Below, piece after piece: positions 24,002 to 31,660 of a DNA stretch of 34,586 nucleotides (its first letter is position 1; the number at the start of each line of letters is the position of its first letter). A model generated the notes under the pieces. That model saw only the letters and a list, made by a program, of their open reading frames with translations. It had not been told where the DNA came from and made no database searches. The position numbers and the translations under genes were made by a program. Origin of the DNA: DASXYG01 sp036502625 (GTDB taxonomy: Bacteria; Actinomycetota; Actinomycetes; Streptosporangiales; Streptosporangiaceae); assembly GCA_036502625.1 (NCBI GenBank), contig DASXYG010000097.1, forward strand, positions 1 through 34,586, written 5' to 3'.

Positions 24002-24349
24002 TCAGCCCGGCCAGCCCTCGGGCAGGCCGCTGGCGATCGCCCACGACTGCGGATGCCCTTCGGCCCGCTCGGGGTAGACGAACGCGCATGGCTCCGGGTG
24101 GTCGCCGGCCTCGGTGAGCACCCGGGCCAGTTCGGCGAGCAGGCCGGGCGCGACCTCACTCGGGCAGGTCAGCACCCCCGCGAACCCTTCCGTGGCGCCG
24201 TCGAGGCGGATCGCGATGCGTACGTCGCCGTCCGGCATCCGGGTCAGGGGGGCGCCGGACGGTGTGCGCACCGCCAGGGCCACGATCCGGTCCGCCCGTA
24301 CGAGCGCGGAGTCCTCCGTACAGAGCCAGACGCGCGCCAGTGCAGCCAT
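24002..24349 (-). CDS. Hypothetical protein
   Basis: 115 aa, no recognised family, signal peptide or membrane segment. It reads as a small alpha/beta domain: ARVWLCTEDSALVRADRIVALAV, then DVRIAIRL, then VLTCPSEVAPGLLAELARVL, ending SWAIASGLPEGWPG. Codon use is typical of the window. ATG 24349 was chosen; GTG 24358 is in frame three codons earlier and neither has a good ribosome site. It converges with the sortase gene (31 bp between stops) and diverges from the permease gene at 24450, with about 100 bp for both promoters. Confidence 0.65.
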   Translation of the reverse strand: MAALARVWLCTEDSALVRADRIVALAVRTPSGAPLTRMPDGDVRIAIRLDGATEGFAGVLTCPSEVAPGLLAELARVLTEAGDHPEPCAFVYPERAEGHPQSWAIASGLPEGWPG

Positions 24350-24449
24350 GGGGATCACGCTAGCCCACGTTCACCGGGCTCGATCACGTCGCGCGGCACG
24401 GACCCGGACAAGATCGCCAGAACGCGTGCCGGATACCCTCCTGTCCCAT

Positions 24450-25169
24450 ATGTCACACGTAGCGGTGTACGCGATCATCTGCCTGGCCGTCCTGGTCGGC
24501 GCCACCGTGCAGGGCGGCATCGGGCTCGGCATCGGGCTCGTCGGCTCCCCCGTCGCCGCGATGCTCGACCCGTCGTCGATGCCCGGCTCGATCCTCATCG
24601 CCTCGACCGTGTTCCCGCTGTTCACGCTGGCCATGGAGTGGCGCCACATCGACGTGCGGGGCGCCGGGTTCGCGATCGCGGGACGGTTCGCCGGCACGAT
24701 CGTCGCGGTGTGGCTGCTCGGCGGGCTGCCGCCGCGCGCGATGGGCATCGCGGTGGGCGCCATGGTGCTGATCGCGGTCGGGCTGAGCGTCAGCACGCTG
24801 CGCGTCGTGGCGAATCCGGCCACGCTGCTCGGGGCCGGCGCGATCGCCGGGGTGACGGCCACGACCACGTCGATCGGCGGGCCGCCGCTCGCGCTGGTGT
24901 ACCAGCACGCGCCGGGGCCGCGGATCCGCGCGACGCTGGCCCTGTTCTTCTGCGTCGGCTCCGGCTTCTCGCTGGGCTCACTGGGGGTCGCGGGCCGGCT
25001 GAACGGGCACGAGATGCTGCTGGGGCTGGCCTGCGTGCCGTTCGCCGCGACCGGGTTCGCCCTGGCCGGGCCGCTGCGCCGCTACCTGGACCGGGGGCGT
25101 ACGAAGTCGGTGGTGCTGGTCGTGGCCGCGGCGGCGGCCGCCGTCCTCATCGTCAAGAGCCTCCTCTGA
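24450..25169 (+). CDS. TauE/SafE family permease (sulfite exporter-type)
   Basis: 239 aa with about seven to eight hydrophobic segments. TauE/SafE (PF01925) hallmarks are GATVQGGIGLGIGLVGSPVAAML near the N terminus and the internal-repeat equivalent AGAIAGVTATTTSIGGPPLALVYQ. Members move sulfite, sulfoacetate or other small organic anions; the substrate here cannot be told. No sulfur-metabolism gene is nearby. ATG 24450 starts just before the first membrane segment. There is no Shine-Dalgarno, and TACCCT at 24434-24439 could be a -10 giving a nearly leaderless mRNA. Confidence 0.88.
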   Translation: MSHVAVYAIICLAVLVGATVQGGIGLGIGLVGSPVAAMLDPSSMPGSILIASTVFPLFTLAMEWRHIDVRGAGFAIAGRFAGTIVAVWLLGGLPPRAMGIAVGAMVLIAVGLSVSTLRVVANPATLLGAGAIAGVTATTTSIGGPPLALVYQHAPGPRIRATLALFFCVGSGFSLGSLGVAGRLNGHEMLLGLACVPFAATGFALAGPLRRYLDRGRTKSVVLVVAAAAAAVLIVKSLL

Positions 25170-25251
25170 CAAGAGTTACGTTCCGGTAGGACGCCGTACG
25201 CGCGCACCACGTAGGCTGTCCGGGCCAGCGACCGCGACCCCGGAGGTGCGC

Positions 25252-25674
25252 GTGAAGGCCCTCAGCGTGCGCCAGCCGTGGGCGTGGGCCATCGCACGCG
25301 GCCGCAAGCCGGTGGAGAACCGCTCGTGGACGACCGCCTACCGGGGCCCGCTGATCGTCCACGCGTCCATGCGCGTCGACCTCGACGCCTGCGCGTCGCC
25401 GCTGATCCGCGACGCGGGCTGGCATCCGGACGACCCCGTCGCGGCCATCGGCGCGATCGTCGCGGTCGTCGACCTCACCGAGATCTGCGCGGCGAGCGTC
25501 GCCGACCCCGCGACCGACTGCGGATGCGGCATCTGGGCCCAGCCCGGCCGCTACCACTGGCACGTCGCGGCGCCGCGCGTGCCGGACCGCCCCGTCCTCG
25601 CGCTCGGCCGCCTCGGCCTGTGGGAGCCCGCTGACGCGCTGATCGCCGAGCTCCCGGCCGACCTCACCGGCTGA
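25252..25674 (+). CDS. ASCH/PUA-like domain protein
   Basis: 140 aa. The opening KALSVRQPWAWAIARGRKPVENRSWTTAYRGPLIVHAS is the standard start of ASCH-domain proteins, a PUA-like beta-barrel fold expected to bind RNA or modified nucleotides. GAIVAVVDLTEIC and the closing W-H-V...P...LGRLGLWEP follow. A CGCG patch (TDCGCGIWAQPGRYHW) resembles the usual C-x-W-A region. The exact role is unknown. GTG 25252 is chosen because GGAGG (25242-25246) lies 5 nt upstream; GTG 25246 overlaps that site. A possible -10 TAGGCT is at 25212-25217. Confidence 0.85.
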   Translation: MKALSVRQPWAWAIARGRKPVENRSWTTAYRGPLIVHASMRVDLDACASPLIRDAGWHPDDPVAAIGAIVAVVDLTEICAASVADPATDCGCGIWAQPGRYHWHVAAPRVPDRPVLALGRLGLWEPADALIAELPADLTG

Positions 25675-25744
25675 CCTGCGGCGCGGCCCGCCGGACTGAC
25701 GGCTTCACCGGAAGCTCACCGGAACGCCCCTTTCGTGCCATTTC

Positions 25745-27067
25745 ATGCGCGAAAGATGGGCGGCCGTGAGACATGCGAACCGAACGCTCTTAGCACCCGC
25801 CGCCGCGGTCGTCCTGGCCATCGCCGCGGCCCCCGCGGCGAACGCCGCACCGGGTCCGGGCATCGCCGGATCCGACCCCGTCCGCGACGTCACCGTCGCG
25901 GCACCGCCCCGCCCGGCCGTACGCGCCGCGTCGGATCTCGCGTTCACCGGCACCACGCGGATCGCGCCGGGCGTCGACTACCGGACGTTCACCACCACCG
26001 CGGCCGCCGGCCCCGTCCAGGGCTACCTGCTGGACGCCGACCTGCGGCGCGCCTCGGTCGGCCTCCTGCACCCGGCGGACGTCGGCGCGCGGGCGACGGT
26101 GTCCGCCATGACCAACGCCCAGCGGGGCGTGGCCGGGGTGAACGGCGACTTCTTCAACATCAGCGAGACCCACGCCGGCGTCGTGCCGACCGGGTCGTCC
26201 GTCGGCCCGGAGGTGAGCGGCGGCCGGGACCTGAAGGCGGCCGTACCGGACGGCCAGCGGTTCGGACCGGCCCTGACGTCCGGCGCCACCGACGAGGACG
26301 TGCTCGGGGTCGGCGGCGACCGCACCGCGCACCTGGCCTCCCTGCGCCTGACCGGGACCGTGCGCGCGGGCCGTACGGAGCTGGCGGTACGGGGGCTGAA
26401 CCAGTACGCGCTGCCCGTCGGCGGCGTGGGCGCGTTCACCCATGACTGGGGCGCCGTGTCGCGGCTGCGCGCCGTCTGCGGGACCGACACCGACCGTACG
26501 GCCGCGTGCGGCGCGGACACCGCCGAGGCGGTCGTACGGCACGGGGTGGTGACCGCGGTCGGCGACGCCGTGGGCGCCGGGGCCATCCCCCGCGGCACGA
26601 CCGTGCTGGTCGGCCGCGAGGGCGGCACCGACCGGCTGCGGACGCTGCGGCCGGGCGCGCACGTACGGATCGCCTACCGCCTGACCGGCGCGGAGCGCTT
26701 CCGGTTCGCTATCGGCGGCCTGCCCATCCGCCGCGGCGGTGCGGCCGTGCCGGGGCTGGAGACGACCGGCGCCGCGCCCCGTACGGCCGCCGGGATCGGG
26801 TCCGGCGGACACCGCCTCTCCCTCATGGTCATCGACGGGCGCTCGGCCGCGAGCCCCGGCGTCACGCTGGCCGAGCTGTCCGCGCTGCTCGCGGCGGTCG
26901 GCGCCGACGACGGCGTGAACCTCGACGGCGGCGGCTCGTCCGCCGTCGCCGTACGTGGCCCCGGCGACGCCGCGGCGACCGTGCGCAACGTCCCCTCGGA
27001 CGGCACCGAACGCGCCGTCGCCAACGGGATCGGCGTCTTCACCCCCGGGTGGCCGCGCACCCCCTGA
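25745..27067 (+). CDS. Secreted phosphodiester glycosidase family protein (NAGPA-like)
   Basis: 440 aa. Signal peptide: basic start, hydrophobic core (LLAPAAAVVLAIAAAP), cleavage near ANA-APG. The NAGPA/DUF2233 fold is shown by VAGVNGDFFNI in the N-terminal half and by LSLMVIDGRSAASPGVTLAELSALLAAVGADDGVNLDGGGSSAVAV in the C-terminal half. These are the conserved substrate-site motifs. The family includes phosphodiester glycosidases acting on cell-surface or extracellular glycans; the substrate here is unknown. Between the halves, CGTDTDRTAACG probably forms a disulfide. ATG 25745 has no ribosome site and GTG 25766 is an alternative; both keep the signal peptide. It converges on the PstS-like gene with 6 bp between stops. 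Confidence 0.88.
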   Translation: MRERWAAVRHANRTLLAPAAAVVLAIAAAPAANAAPGPGIAGSDPVRDVTVAAPPRPAVRAASDLAFTGTTRIAPGVDYRTFTTTAAAGPVQGYLLDADLRRASVGLLHPADVGARATVSAMTNAQRGVAGVNGDFFNISETHAGVVPTGSSVGPEVSGGRDLKAAVPDGQRFGPALTSGATDEDVLGVGGDRTAHLASLRLTGTVRAGRTELAVRGLNQYALPVGGVGAFTHDWGAVSRLRAVCGTDTDRTAACGADTAEAVVRHGVVTAVGDAVGAGAIPRGTTVLVGREGGTDRLRTLRPGAHVRIAYRLTGAERFRFAIGGLPIRRGGAAVPGLETTGAAPRTAAGIGSGGHRLSLMVIDGRSAASPGVTLAELSALLAAVGADDGVNLDGGGSSAVAVRGPGDAAATVRNVPSDGTERAVANGIGVFTPGWPRTP

Positions 27068-27073
27068 GCGCGG

Positions 27074-28771
27074 TCAGCGGGGCTCGGGGCGGCAGAGCAC
27101 GGGGTTGTCCAGGTCGGCGCAGGGGCGGTCGCCGTGGTGGCGTACGACGTCCTGGCCGATCTTGTTCGTGAGGAAGCGCAGGAAGCTGGCGGGCAGGGCG
27201 CCGGGCTGGGGCTGCCGGTAGGTGTAGGCGTACTCGGTCTCGCCGAACGGATAGGCCCCGTGCTCGCTGCCCGCCAGGCTGGCCTCCTGGCTGTCGATCT
27301 GGACGAGCCGTACGTCGCGGCGCGCGGTGGCCGCGCCGACCTCCGCGTAGCCGACGGCGCCGTCGATGCGGGCGACCGTGTCGAGCACGGCGCCGGTGCT
27401 GTCGCGTTCGCAGCGCACGGCGCGTCGCGCCGTGCCGGGCTTGCGCGTCGTGCAGTCGTCGGAGTTGTAGCTGGGCTCCACGCGGCCGCCGAGGACGCGC
27501 GTCTGGAAGGTGCCGCGCGTGCCGGAGGCGGCGTTGCGGTCGACGATGGCGATCGGGACGTCGTTGCCGTTGACCTGCTTCCAGTTCGTGTATTTGCCGC
27601 TGACGAACAGGTCCCTGATCTCGCGGCGCGGCAGGTCGTCGATGCCGGCCTTCGGGTTGGCGACGATCGTGAAGAGCGAGAACGCGATGGGGCGCTGGAT
27701 GAGCCGCGGATATTCGCCCGGCTGCTTCGGCCCGTCGGAGAACGCCAGCAGTTGGCCCGCGCTTCCTGAGCGGCCGGCCCGGTCAAGCGCGTCGAGGCCC
27801 GCCTGGCTGCCGGAGGTCGCGAACGAGAAGCGGGCGTCCGGGCAGATCCTGGCGTACGAGGCGGCGGCTTCGTCGAGGACCGGGCGGAACGCCGTGGACC
27901 CGGTGATCACGACCTTGCCCTTGGCGCAGTCGAGCGGCGCCGCGCGCGGCGTGAAGAACCGCACGTTGACCAGCGGTTCCGCCAGGCAGATGAACACGAG
28001 CGCGTAGATCAGCGCCTTCGTCCAGCGGGGGGTGCCCGTACGGCTCTCGGTCTGCTCGATCCCGCCGCTGAGCACGCCGCCCTTGATGCCGCCGACGACC
28101 TCGGGATCGGCGAACGGCTTCCGGTCGCCGCCGTCGCCGGCGCTGCGCTCCAGGACCGCCATGACCTTGTAGTGCGTGCCCCGGTTCAGCGGCGCCTTGG
28201 GCAGCTCGATCTCGCCGTGCGTACGGCGTGTGCTCTCGTCCTCGACGTTCTGCACGCCGAGCCCGGACTCCTTGCCGAAGTTGTCCGGCGAGACGTCCTC
28301 CCCCATCTCGGTCACGGCCATCGCGACGACCCGCCGATCGGGGAACCGCACGCGAATTCCGACCTTGTTGTGGTGGAGGACGGAATAGTCGTCCTCGTCG
28401 ATGTCCGCCGTGCCGATGTTCTCGATGCGCAGCAGCACGAACGAGGGGTCCTTCAGCCGCCCGCCGTTCCCCCGCCCCAGCAGCCGCTGCCACGCCCCGG
28501 CCTGCTGCGACGTGACCTCGTCCGTAGCCGTGGTGTCCATCTGCACGCGATAGCCGAGCCGCTTCCGCCCAATAAGGACGAACTCCCAAAGAAAAGCAAA
28601 GACCGGAACAAGAACACCGGCACTAGCAAGAACGCCCGCCCACGGAAACCCGCCCACGTCCCCCCTCCAGATCACAAAAGACGCCTCCCAACCCAGCACA
28701 CTAAGAGCCCCGACCGTCACGGAACCCCGCCGCCGTAAGAGTTTCCGCCACCGTTCATCCTGTGTTGGCAT
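27074..28771 (-). CDS. Three-TM membrane protein with C-terminal PstS-like binding domain
   Basis: 565 aa. Two membrane helices lie at about 17-36 and 43-67. A soluble beta-rich domain follows at about 105-210 (PSFVLLRIENIGTADID..., GIRVRFPDRRVVAM, HYKVMAVLERS). A third helix is at about 252-270. The last ~285 residues are a periplasmic-binding-protein type 2 domain with phosphate-binding-like loops GSTAFRPVLDE (291-301), ATSGSQAGLDAL and NAASGTR (413-419). The predicted layout places the beta domain inside and the binding domain outside. Cys pairs near the end (CADLDNPVLC) suggest disulfides. No pstCAB genes follow, so it may be a sensor or stand-alone receptor. The first ~70 codons are less GC-rich than the rest. 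ATG 28771 has a weak ribosome site. It lies downstream of the repeat island. Confidence 0.82.
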   Translation of the reverse strand: MPTQDERWRKLLRRRGSVTVGALSVLGWEASFVIWRGDVGGFPWAGVLASAGVLVPVFAFLWEFVLIGRKRLGYRVQMDTTATDEVTSQQAGAWQRLLGRGNGGRLKDPSFVLLRIENIGTADIDEDDYSVLHHNKVGIRVRFPDRRVVAMAVTEMGEDVSPDNFGKESGLGVQNVEDESTRRTHGEIELPKAPLNRGTHYKVMAVLERSAGDGGDRKPFADPEVVGGIKGGVLSGGIEQTESRTGTPRWTKALIYALVFICLAEPLVNVRFFTPRAAPLDCAKGKVVITGSTAFRPVLDEAAASYARICPDARFSFATSGSQAGLDALDRAGRSGSAGQLLAFSDGPKQPGEYPRLIQRPIAFSLFTIVANPKAGIDDLPRREIRDLFVSGKYTNWKQVNGNDVPIAIVDRNAASGTRGTFQTRVLGGRVEPSYNSDDCTTRKPGTARRAVRCERDSTGAVLDTVARIDGAVGYAEVGAATARRDVRLVQIDSQEASLAGSEHGAYPFGETEYAYTYRQPQPGALPASFLRFLTNKIGQDVVRHHGDRPCADLDNPVLCRPEPR

Positions 28772-28860
28772 TCACTCGAATAGCGCCGCAATGGGGAGCG
28801 GAATGGACCGGGAAAAGCTCACGCTGAGTGCCCCCCAAGACCCCAGCCATTCTCAAGACC

Positions 28861-28891
28861 CGCAGGGGGGTCACGATCGCAGAGGGTCACG
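28861..28891. promoter_or_regulatory. Direct repeats upstream of PstS-like gene
   Basis: CGCAGGGGGGTCACG (28861-28875) and CGCAGAGGGTCACG (28878-28891) form two near-identical direct repeats 17 bp apart, about 90-120 bp before the ATG at 28771 (minus strand). A tandem-binding regulator is possible. Confidence 0.35.
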
Positions 28892-28907
28892 ACCACCCCA
28901 ACCCGTC

Positions 28908-28960
28908 TCCCATCCCGACCCCACGTCCCACCCCGACCCCACGTCCCACCCCGACCCACG
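28908..28960. repeat. 18-bp tandem repeat, three copies
   Basis: Consensus TCCCACCCCGACCCCACG. Copies at 28908-28925, 28926-28943 and 28944-28960, the first with one substitution and the last lacking one C. The minus strand carries many GGG/GGGG runs 2-5 nt apart, so it can form G-quadruplexes in the presumed leader or promoter of the PstS-like gene. Confidence 0.8.
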
Positions 28961-29226
28961 TCCCACCCCAACCCGTCTCCCGCCCTAACTCGGGGCCCAG
29001 GCCGTCTCCCACCGCAACCCCGCGTCCCACGCCAGCCCGAGACCCAGCCCGCTTCCCGTCCCAACCCGTCACCTGCGCCAGGCCGCCTCATCGCCCAGCC
29101 CAGCCCGGTTCAACCCGGCCGCCCACGACAGAGCGCTAACCCCTTGCCCAGCCAGGGACATGAAGGGTCCGGCCCTGGAAACCTCCACGCCCTCGGGCCT
29201 TAGCCCCGCCCGGACGCGCAATGCTG

Positions 29227-29256
29227 AGCCCAGCCCAGCCCAGCCCAGCCCAGCCC
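29227..29256. repeat. AGCCC pentanucleotide repeat, six copies
   Basis: Six exact AGCCC units in tandem. The complement is (GGGCT)6, an ideal G-quadruplex motif with 2-nt loops on the minus strand. Copy number is likely to vary by slippage. Confidence 0.9.
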
Positions 29257-29258
29257 AG

Positions 29259-29276
29259 GCGCAGGCGCAGGCGCAG
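29259..29276. repeat. GCGCAG hexanucleotide repeat, three copies
   Basis: Three exact GCGCAG units, 2 bp after the AGCCC tract. Confidence 0.85.
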
Positions 29277-29340
29277 GCTCGAGCGTTCCCGCACGGCCTT
29301 GAACCAGGGGCAGGGGTCCGGCCGACCTCAGACCCAGCCG

Positions 29341-30180
29341 CGAACACCCAGAGCTAAGGACGCGGGATCAGCCGCGCACAGCGCGCTTTCCCGGTCCGAG
29401 ACCCCGCGGACGCCCAGGCACGAGCGGCAGCCCGCGGCCCAGCCTCGAACACGCAGAACTAAGGTCGCGGGAAAACTGCGCGCGCAGCGCGGCCTTTCTC
29501 CCCGGACCCAGCCCCACCCCAACACCACACAGCAGCAACCCCGCCCGGAGACCCAAGCCAGAGCAGCAGCCTCCCGGCCCGAGCCCCCCACGAACGACCA
29601 GGCCAGAGCGACAGCCCGCGGCCCAACCCCGAACACGCAGAACTAAGGTCGCGGGAAAACCGCGCGCGCAGCGCGGCCTTTCTCCCCCGGGGCCAGCCCC
29701 ACCCCACACAGCAGCAACCCCGCCCGGAGGCCCGGCCAGGGCGCCAGCCACGCGACCCACCCCGAGGACGTACGGGCGAGGTCCCGGGAGATCAGTCGCG
29801 CGCAGCGGCCCCACTCCCGCCGAGCCCGCCCGGCCGCCCAAGGCGAGCGCCACACGCCCGATACCCAGACCGCAGCGGCAGCTCCCGGCCCAACCCGGAT
29901 GCCCAGGCCCGAGCGGCAGCCCCGCGGCCCAACCCAGAACACGCAGGGCCAAGATCGCGGGAAAACAGTCGCGCGCAGCGCGGCCTTTGTGGCCCCGGGC
30001 CAGCCCCACCCCACACAGCAGCAACCCCGCCCGGGGACCCAAGCCAGAGCAGCAGCCTCCCGGCCCGAGCTCCCCGCGAACGCCCAGGCCCGAGCGGCAG
30101 CCCGCGGCCCAACCCCGAACACGCAGAACCAAGATCGCGGGAAAACAGTCGCGCGCAGCGCGGCCTTTGGGACCCCGGGT
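29341..30180. repeat. Modular ~180-bp repeat family with hairpin core
   Basis: Three modules recur. A: a 37-nt core, GGTCGCGGGAAAAC followed by a GCGCGCAGCGCGGCCTTT hairpin, at about 29461, 29645, 29951 and 30131, with diverged copies near 29357 and 29778. B: CACACAGCAGCAACCCCGCC plus flanks, at about 29525, 29704 and 30012. C: GAGCGGCAGCCCGCGGCCCA plus flanks ending in GAACACGCAG, at about 29421, 29605, 29910 and 30091. Spacing of A is 184 and 180 for adjacent good copies. The copies at 29951 and 30131 are nearly identical. On the minus strand a GC stem in A is followed by TTTT, like an intrinsic terminator. Confidence 0.8.
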
Positions 30181-30360
30181 CAGCCCCGCCCATCCAGACA
30201 CGCAGGACCCCGGGATGCCCCGGGGCTGGAGCGCGGCCCCGGAGGTCCGGGCCCCGGACAGGGCCAGGGCGTGGCCAGGCCGTACGGGTTCGAGGTCGGG
30301 GTTGGGCCTCGCCGGGACGGGACGGGGTCGGGACTGGGCCAGGACGGGACCGAGCCAGGA

Positions 30361-30382
30361 CGGAGCCGGGCCGGAGCCGGGC
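30361..30382. repeat. 11-bp tandem repeat, two copies
   Basis: CGGAGCCGGGC repeated twice exactly, 35 bp from the hisG stop, inside a G-rich stretch of the plus strand. Confidence 0.7.
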
Positions 30383-30416
30383 CGGACGGAGCCAGGTCGG
30401 ACAGGCCAGGCGCGGG

Positions 30417-31262
30417 CTAGAGGCGGCAGGCGTAGATGTCGGTTACGAGGATGGCTCGGGCGCCTACATCCCAGAGTTCGTCCATGATCTGCTGGGCGCG
30501 CTTTCGGGGGACCATCACCCGTACGGCTACCCAGCCCTCGCGGTGCAGCGGCGACACCGTGGGGCCCTCCACCCCCGGCGAGACCGCGGTCGCCTCTTCG
30601 ACCTTCTCCGCGCGGATGTCGTAGTCCATCATCACGTAGTTGCGGGCGACCAGGACGCCGCGCAGGCGGCGCAGGAGCTGCGTGAACGCGGGGGTCTCGG
30701 GGGTGTCGGTGTGGCGGATCAGGACCGCCTCGGACTCCAGGAGCGGGTCGCCGAAGATCTCGAGGCCGGCGTTGCGGAGGGTGGTTCCGGTGGAGACGAC
30801 GTCGGCGATGACGTCGGCGACGCCGAGCCTGATGGCGGACTCCACGGCGCCCTCCAGCCTGATCACCCGGGCGTCGATGCCGCGTTCGTCGAGGTAGTGG
30901 CGCAGCAGGCCGTTGTACGAGCTGGCGATGCGGGTGCCGGCGAGGTCGGCGGTGGTCATGCCGGTGCCGGACGGGGCGGCGAAGCGGAACGTCGAACCGC
31001 CGAATCCGAGGGGCAGGACCTCGTCGGCCGGCGCCGCGGAGTCGAGCAGCATGTCGCGGCCGGTGATGCCCGCCTCGACGGTGCCCTCCCCGACGTACAC
31101 GGCGATGTCGCGGGGGCGGAGGAAGAAGAACTCGGTGCTGTTCTCGGGGTCGACGAGCACCAGCTCGCGCGGGTCCTTGCGCTGGGCGTAGCCGGCCTCG
31201 CGCAGCATGACGGCGGCGGGTTCGGCGAGCATGCCCTTGTTGGGCACGGCGATACGGATCAT
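30417..31262 (-). CDS. hisG: ATP phosphoribosyltransferase, long form
   Basis: 281 aa. It condenses ATP with phosphoribosyl pyrophosphate in the first, feedback-inhibited step of histidine synthesis. The bilobal catalytic part starts IRIAVPNKGMLAEPA and includes DIAVYVGEGTVEAGITGRDML and the PRPP-binding loop GVADVIADVVSTGTTLRNAGL. The C-terminal ~75 residues (ARNYVMMDYDI..., VAVRVMVPRKRAQQIMDELWDVGARAILVTDIYACRL) are the regulatory ACT-like domain, so it is the long, histidine-sensitive form that works without HisZ. ATG 31262 matches the family N terminus; AGGAG lies about 12 nt upstream, which is somewhat far. It is 70 bp downstream of hisE. Confidence 0.96.
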   Translation of the reverse strand: MIRIAVPNKGMLAEPAAVMLREAGYAQRKDPRELVLVDPENSTEFFFLRPRDIAVYVGEGTVEAGITGRDMLLDSAAPADEVLPLGFGGSTFRFAAPSGTGMTTADLAGTRIASSYNGLLRHYLDERGIDARVIRLEGAVESAIRLGVADVIADVVSTGTTLRNAGLEIFGDPLLESEAVLIRHTDTPETPAFTQLLRRLRGVLVARNYVMMDYDIRAEKVEEATAVSPGVEGPTVSPLHREGWVAVRVMVPRKRAQQIMDELWDVGARAILVTDIYACRL

Positions 31263-31332
31263 GAGGGTTTCCACTCCTGTGGCGATGGACGTGATCGGCT
31301 ACGAGCGAGCCGGAATCCGCGCGGGATCCCGG

Positions 31333-31596
31333 CTACAGATGCGCGTAGACGTCGTCCAGCCGCAGGCCGCGGGCGAGCATCAGCACCTGAACGTGGTAGA
31401 GGAGCTGGGAGATCTCCTCGGCGGTGCGGTCGTCCGATTCGTACTCGGCCGCCATCCACACCTCGGCGGCCTCTTCGATGACTTTCTTGCCGATCGTGTG
31501 CACGCCCGCGTCGAGCGCGGCGACCGTGCCCGAGCCCGCGGGGCGCACGCGCGCCTTCTCGGACAGCTCGGCGAACAGATCGTCAAAGGTCTTCAT
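31333..31596 (-). CDS. hisE: Phosphoribosyl-ATP pyrophosphatase
   Basis: 87 aa, an all-alpha NTP pyrophosphohydrolase (MazG-like fold) that hydrolyses phosphoribosyl-ATP to phosphoribosyl-AMP, histidine step two. The metal-binding motif KKVIEEAAEVWMAAEYE is followed by EEISQLLYHVQVLMLARGL, both typical. The length is normal for stand-alone HisE. ATG 31596 (KTFDDLFAEL) is the usual start; an in-frame ATG two codons earlier is an alternative. It precedes hisG on the same strand, the usual actinobacterial pairing. TAAGGT (minus strand, 31626-31631) could be the -10. Confidence 0.95.
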   Translation of the reverse strand: MKTFDDLFAELSEKARVRPAGSGTVAALDAGVHTIGKKVIEEAAEVWMAAEYESDDRTAEEISQLLYHVQVLMLARGLRLDDVYAHL

Positions 31597-31660
31597 GATC
31601 ACTTTCGGGCTCGGACGGAGCCTCCACCTTACCGGGTTCGACTCACGGAGAAATCCGCAC

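Larger units (their letters stand above)
28772..30416. other. Gene-free C-rich repeat island between hisG and PstS-like gene
   Basis: 1645 bp with no credible gene. From about 28890 to 30250 the plus strand is strikingly C-rich and poor in G runs; from about 30290 to 30410 it turns G-rich. It contains an 18-bp tandem repeat, a (AGCCC)6 tract, a (GCGCAG)3 tract, a modular family of roughly 180-bp units and an 11-bp tandem. Open frames on both strands are long only because of the composition; they encode Gly/Arg/Ala/Trp/Pro-rich repeats without family likeness. A promoter for the PstS-like gene must lie at its left end. No function is known to me. Confidence 0.75.

Noticed and set aside
27074..28771. 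Phosphate ABC transporter operon (pstSCAB)
   Set aside because: Only a PstS-like domain is present, fused to three membrane helices; neither flank has permease or ATPase genes.
29368..30201. A 277-codon minus-strand frame in the repeat island with ~60-residue repeats
   Set aside because: The repeat period is close to a multiple of three, so any frame stays open. The product is Gly/Arg/Leu/Cys/Trp-rich, other frames on both strands are equally open, and no ribosome site or family was seen.
28861..30410. CRISPR array as an explanation of the repeats
   Set aside because: Units are not short, evenly spaced and separated by unique spacers; modules are joined directly and vary in length, and no cas gene is present.
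29899..30420. Plus-strand frames of 166-173 codons ending near hisG
   Set aside because: Pro/Arg/Gly-rich translation of the repeats, without a ribosome site or conserved features.
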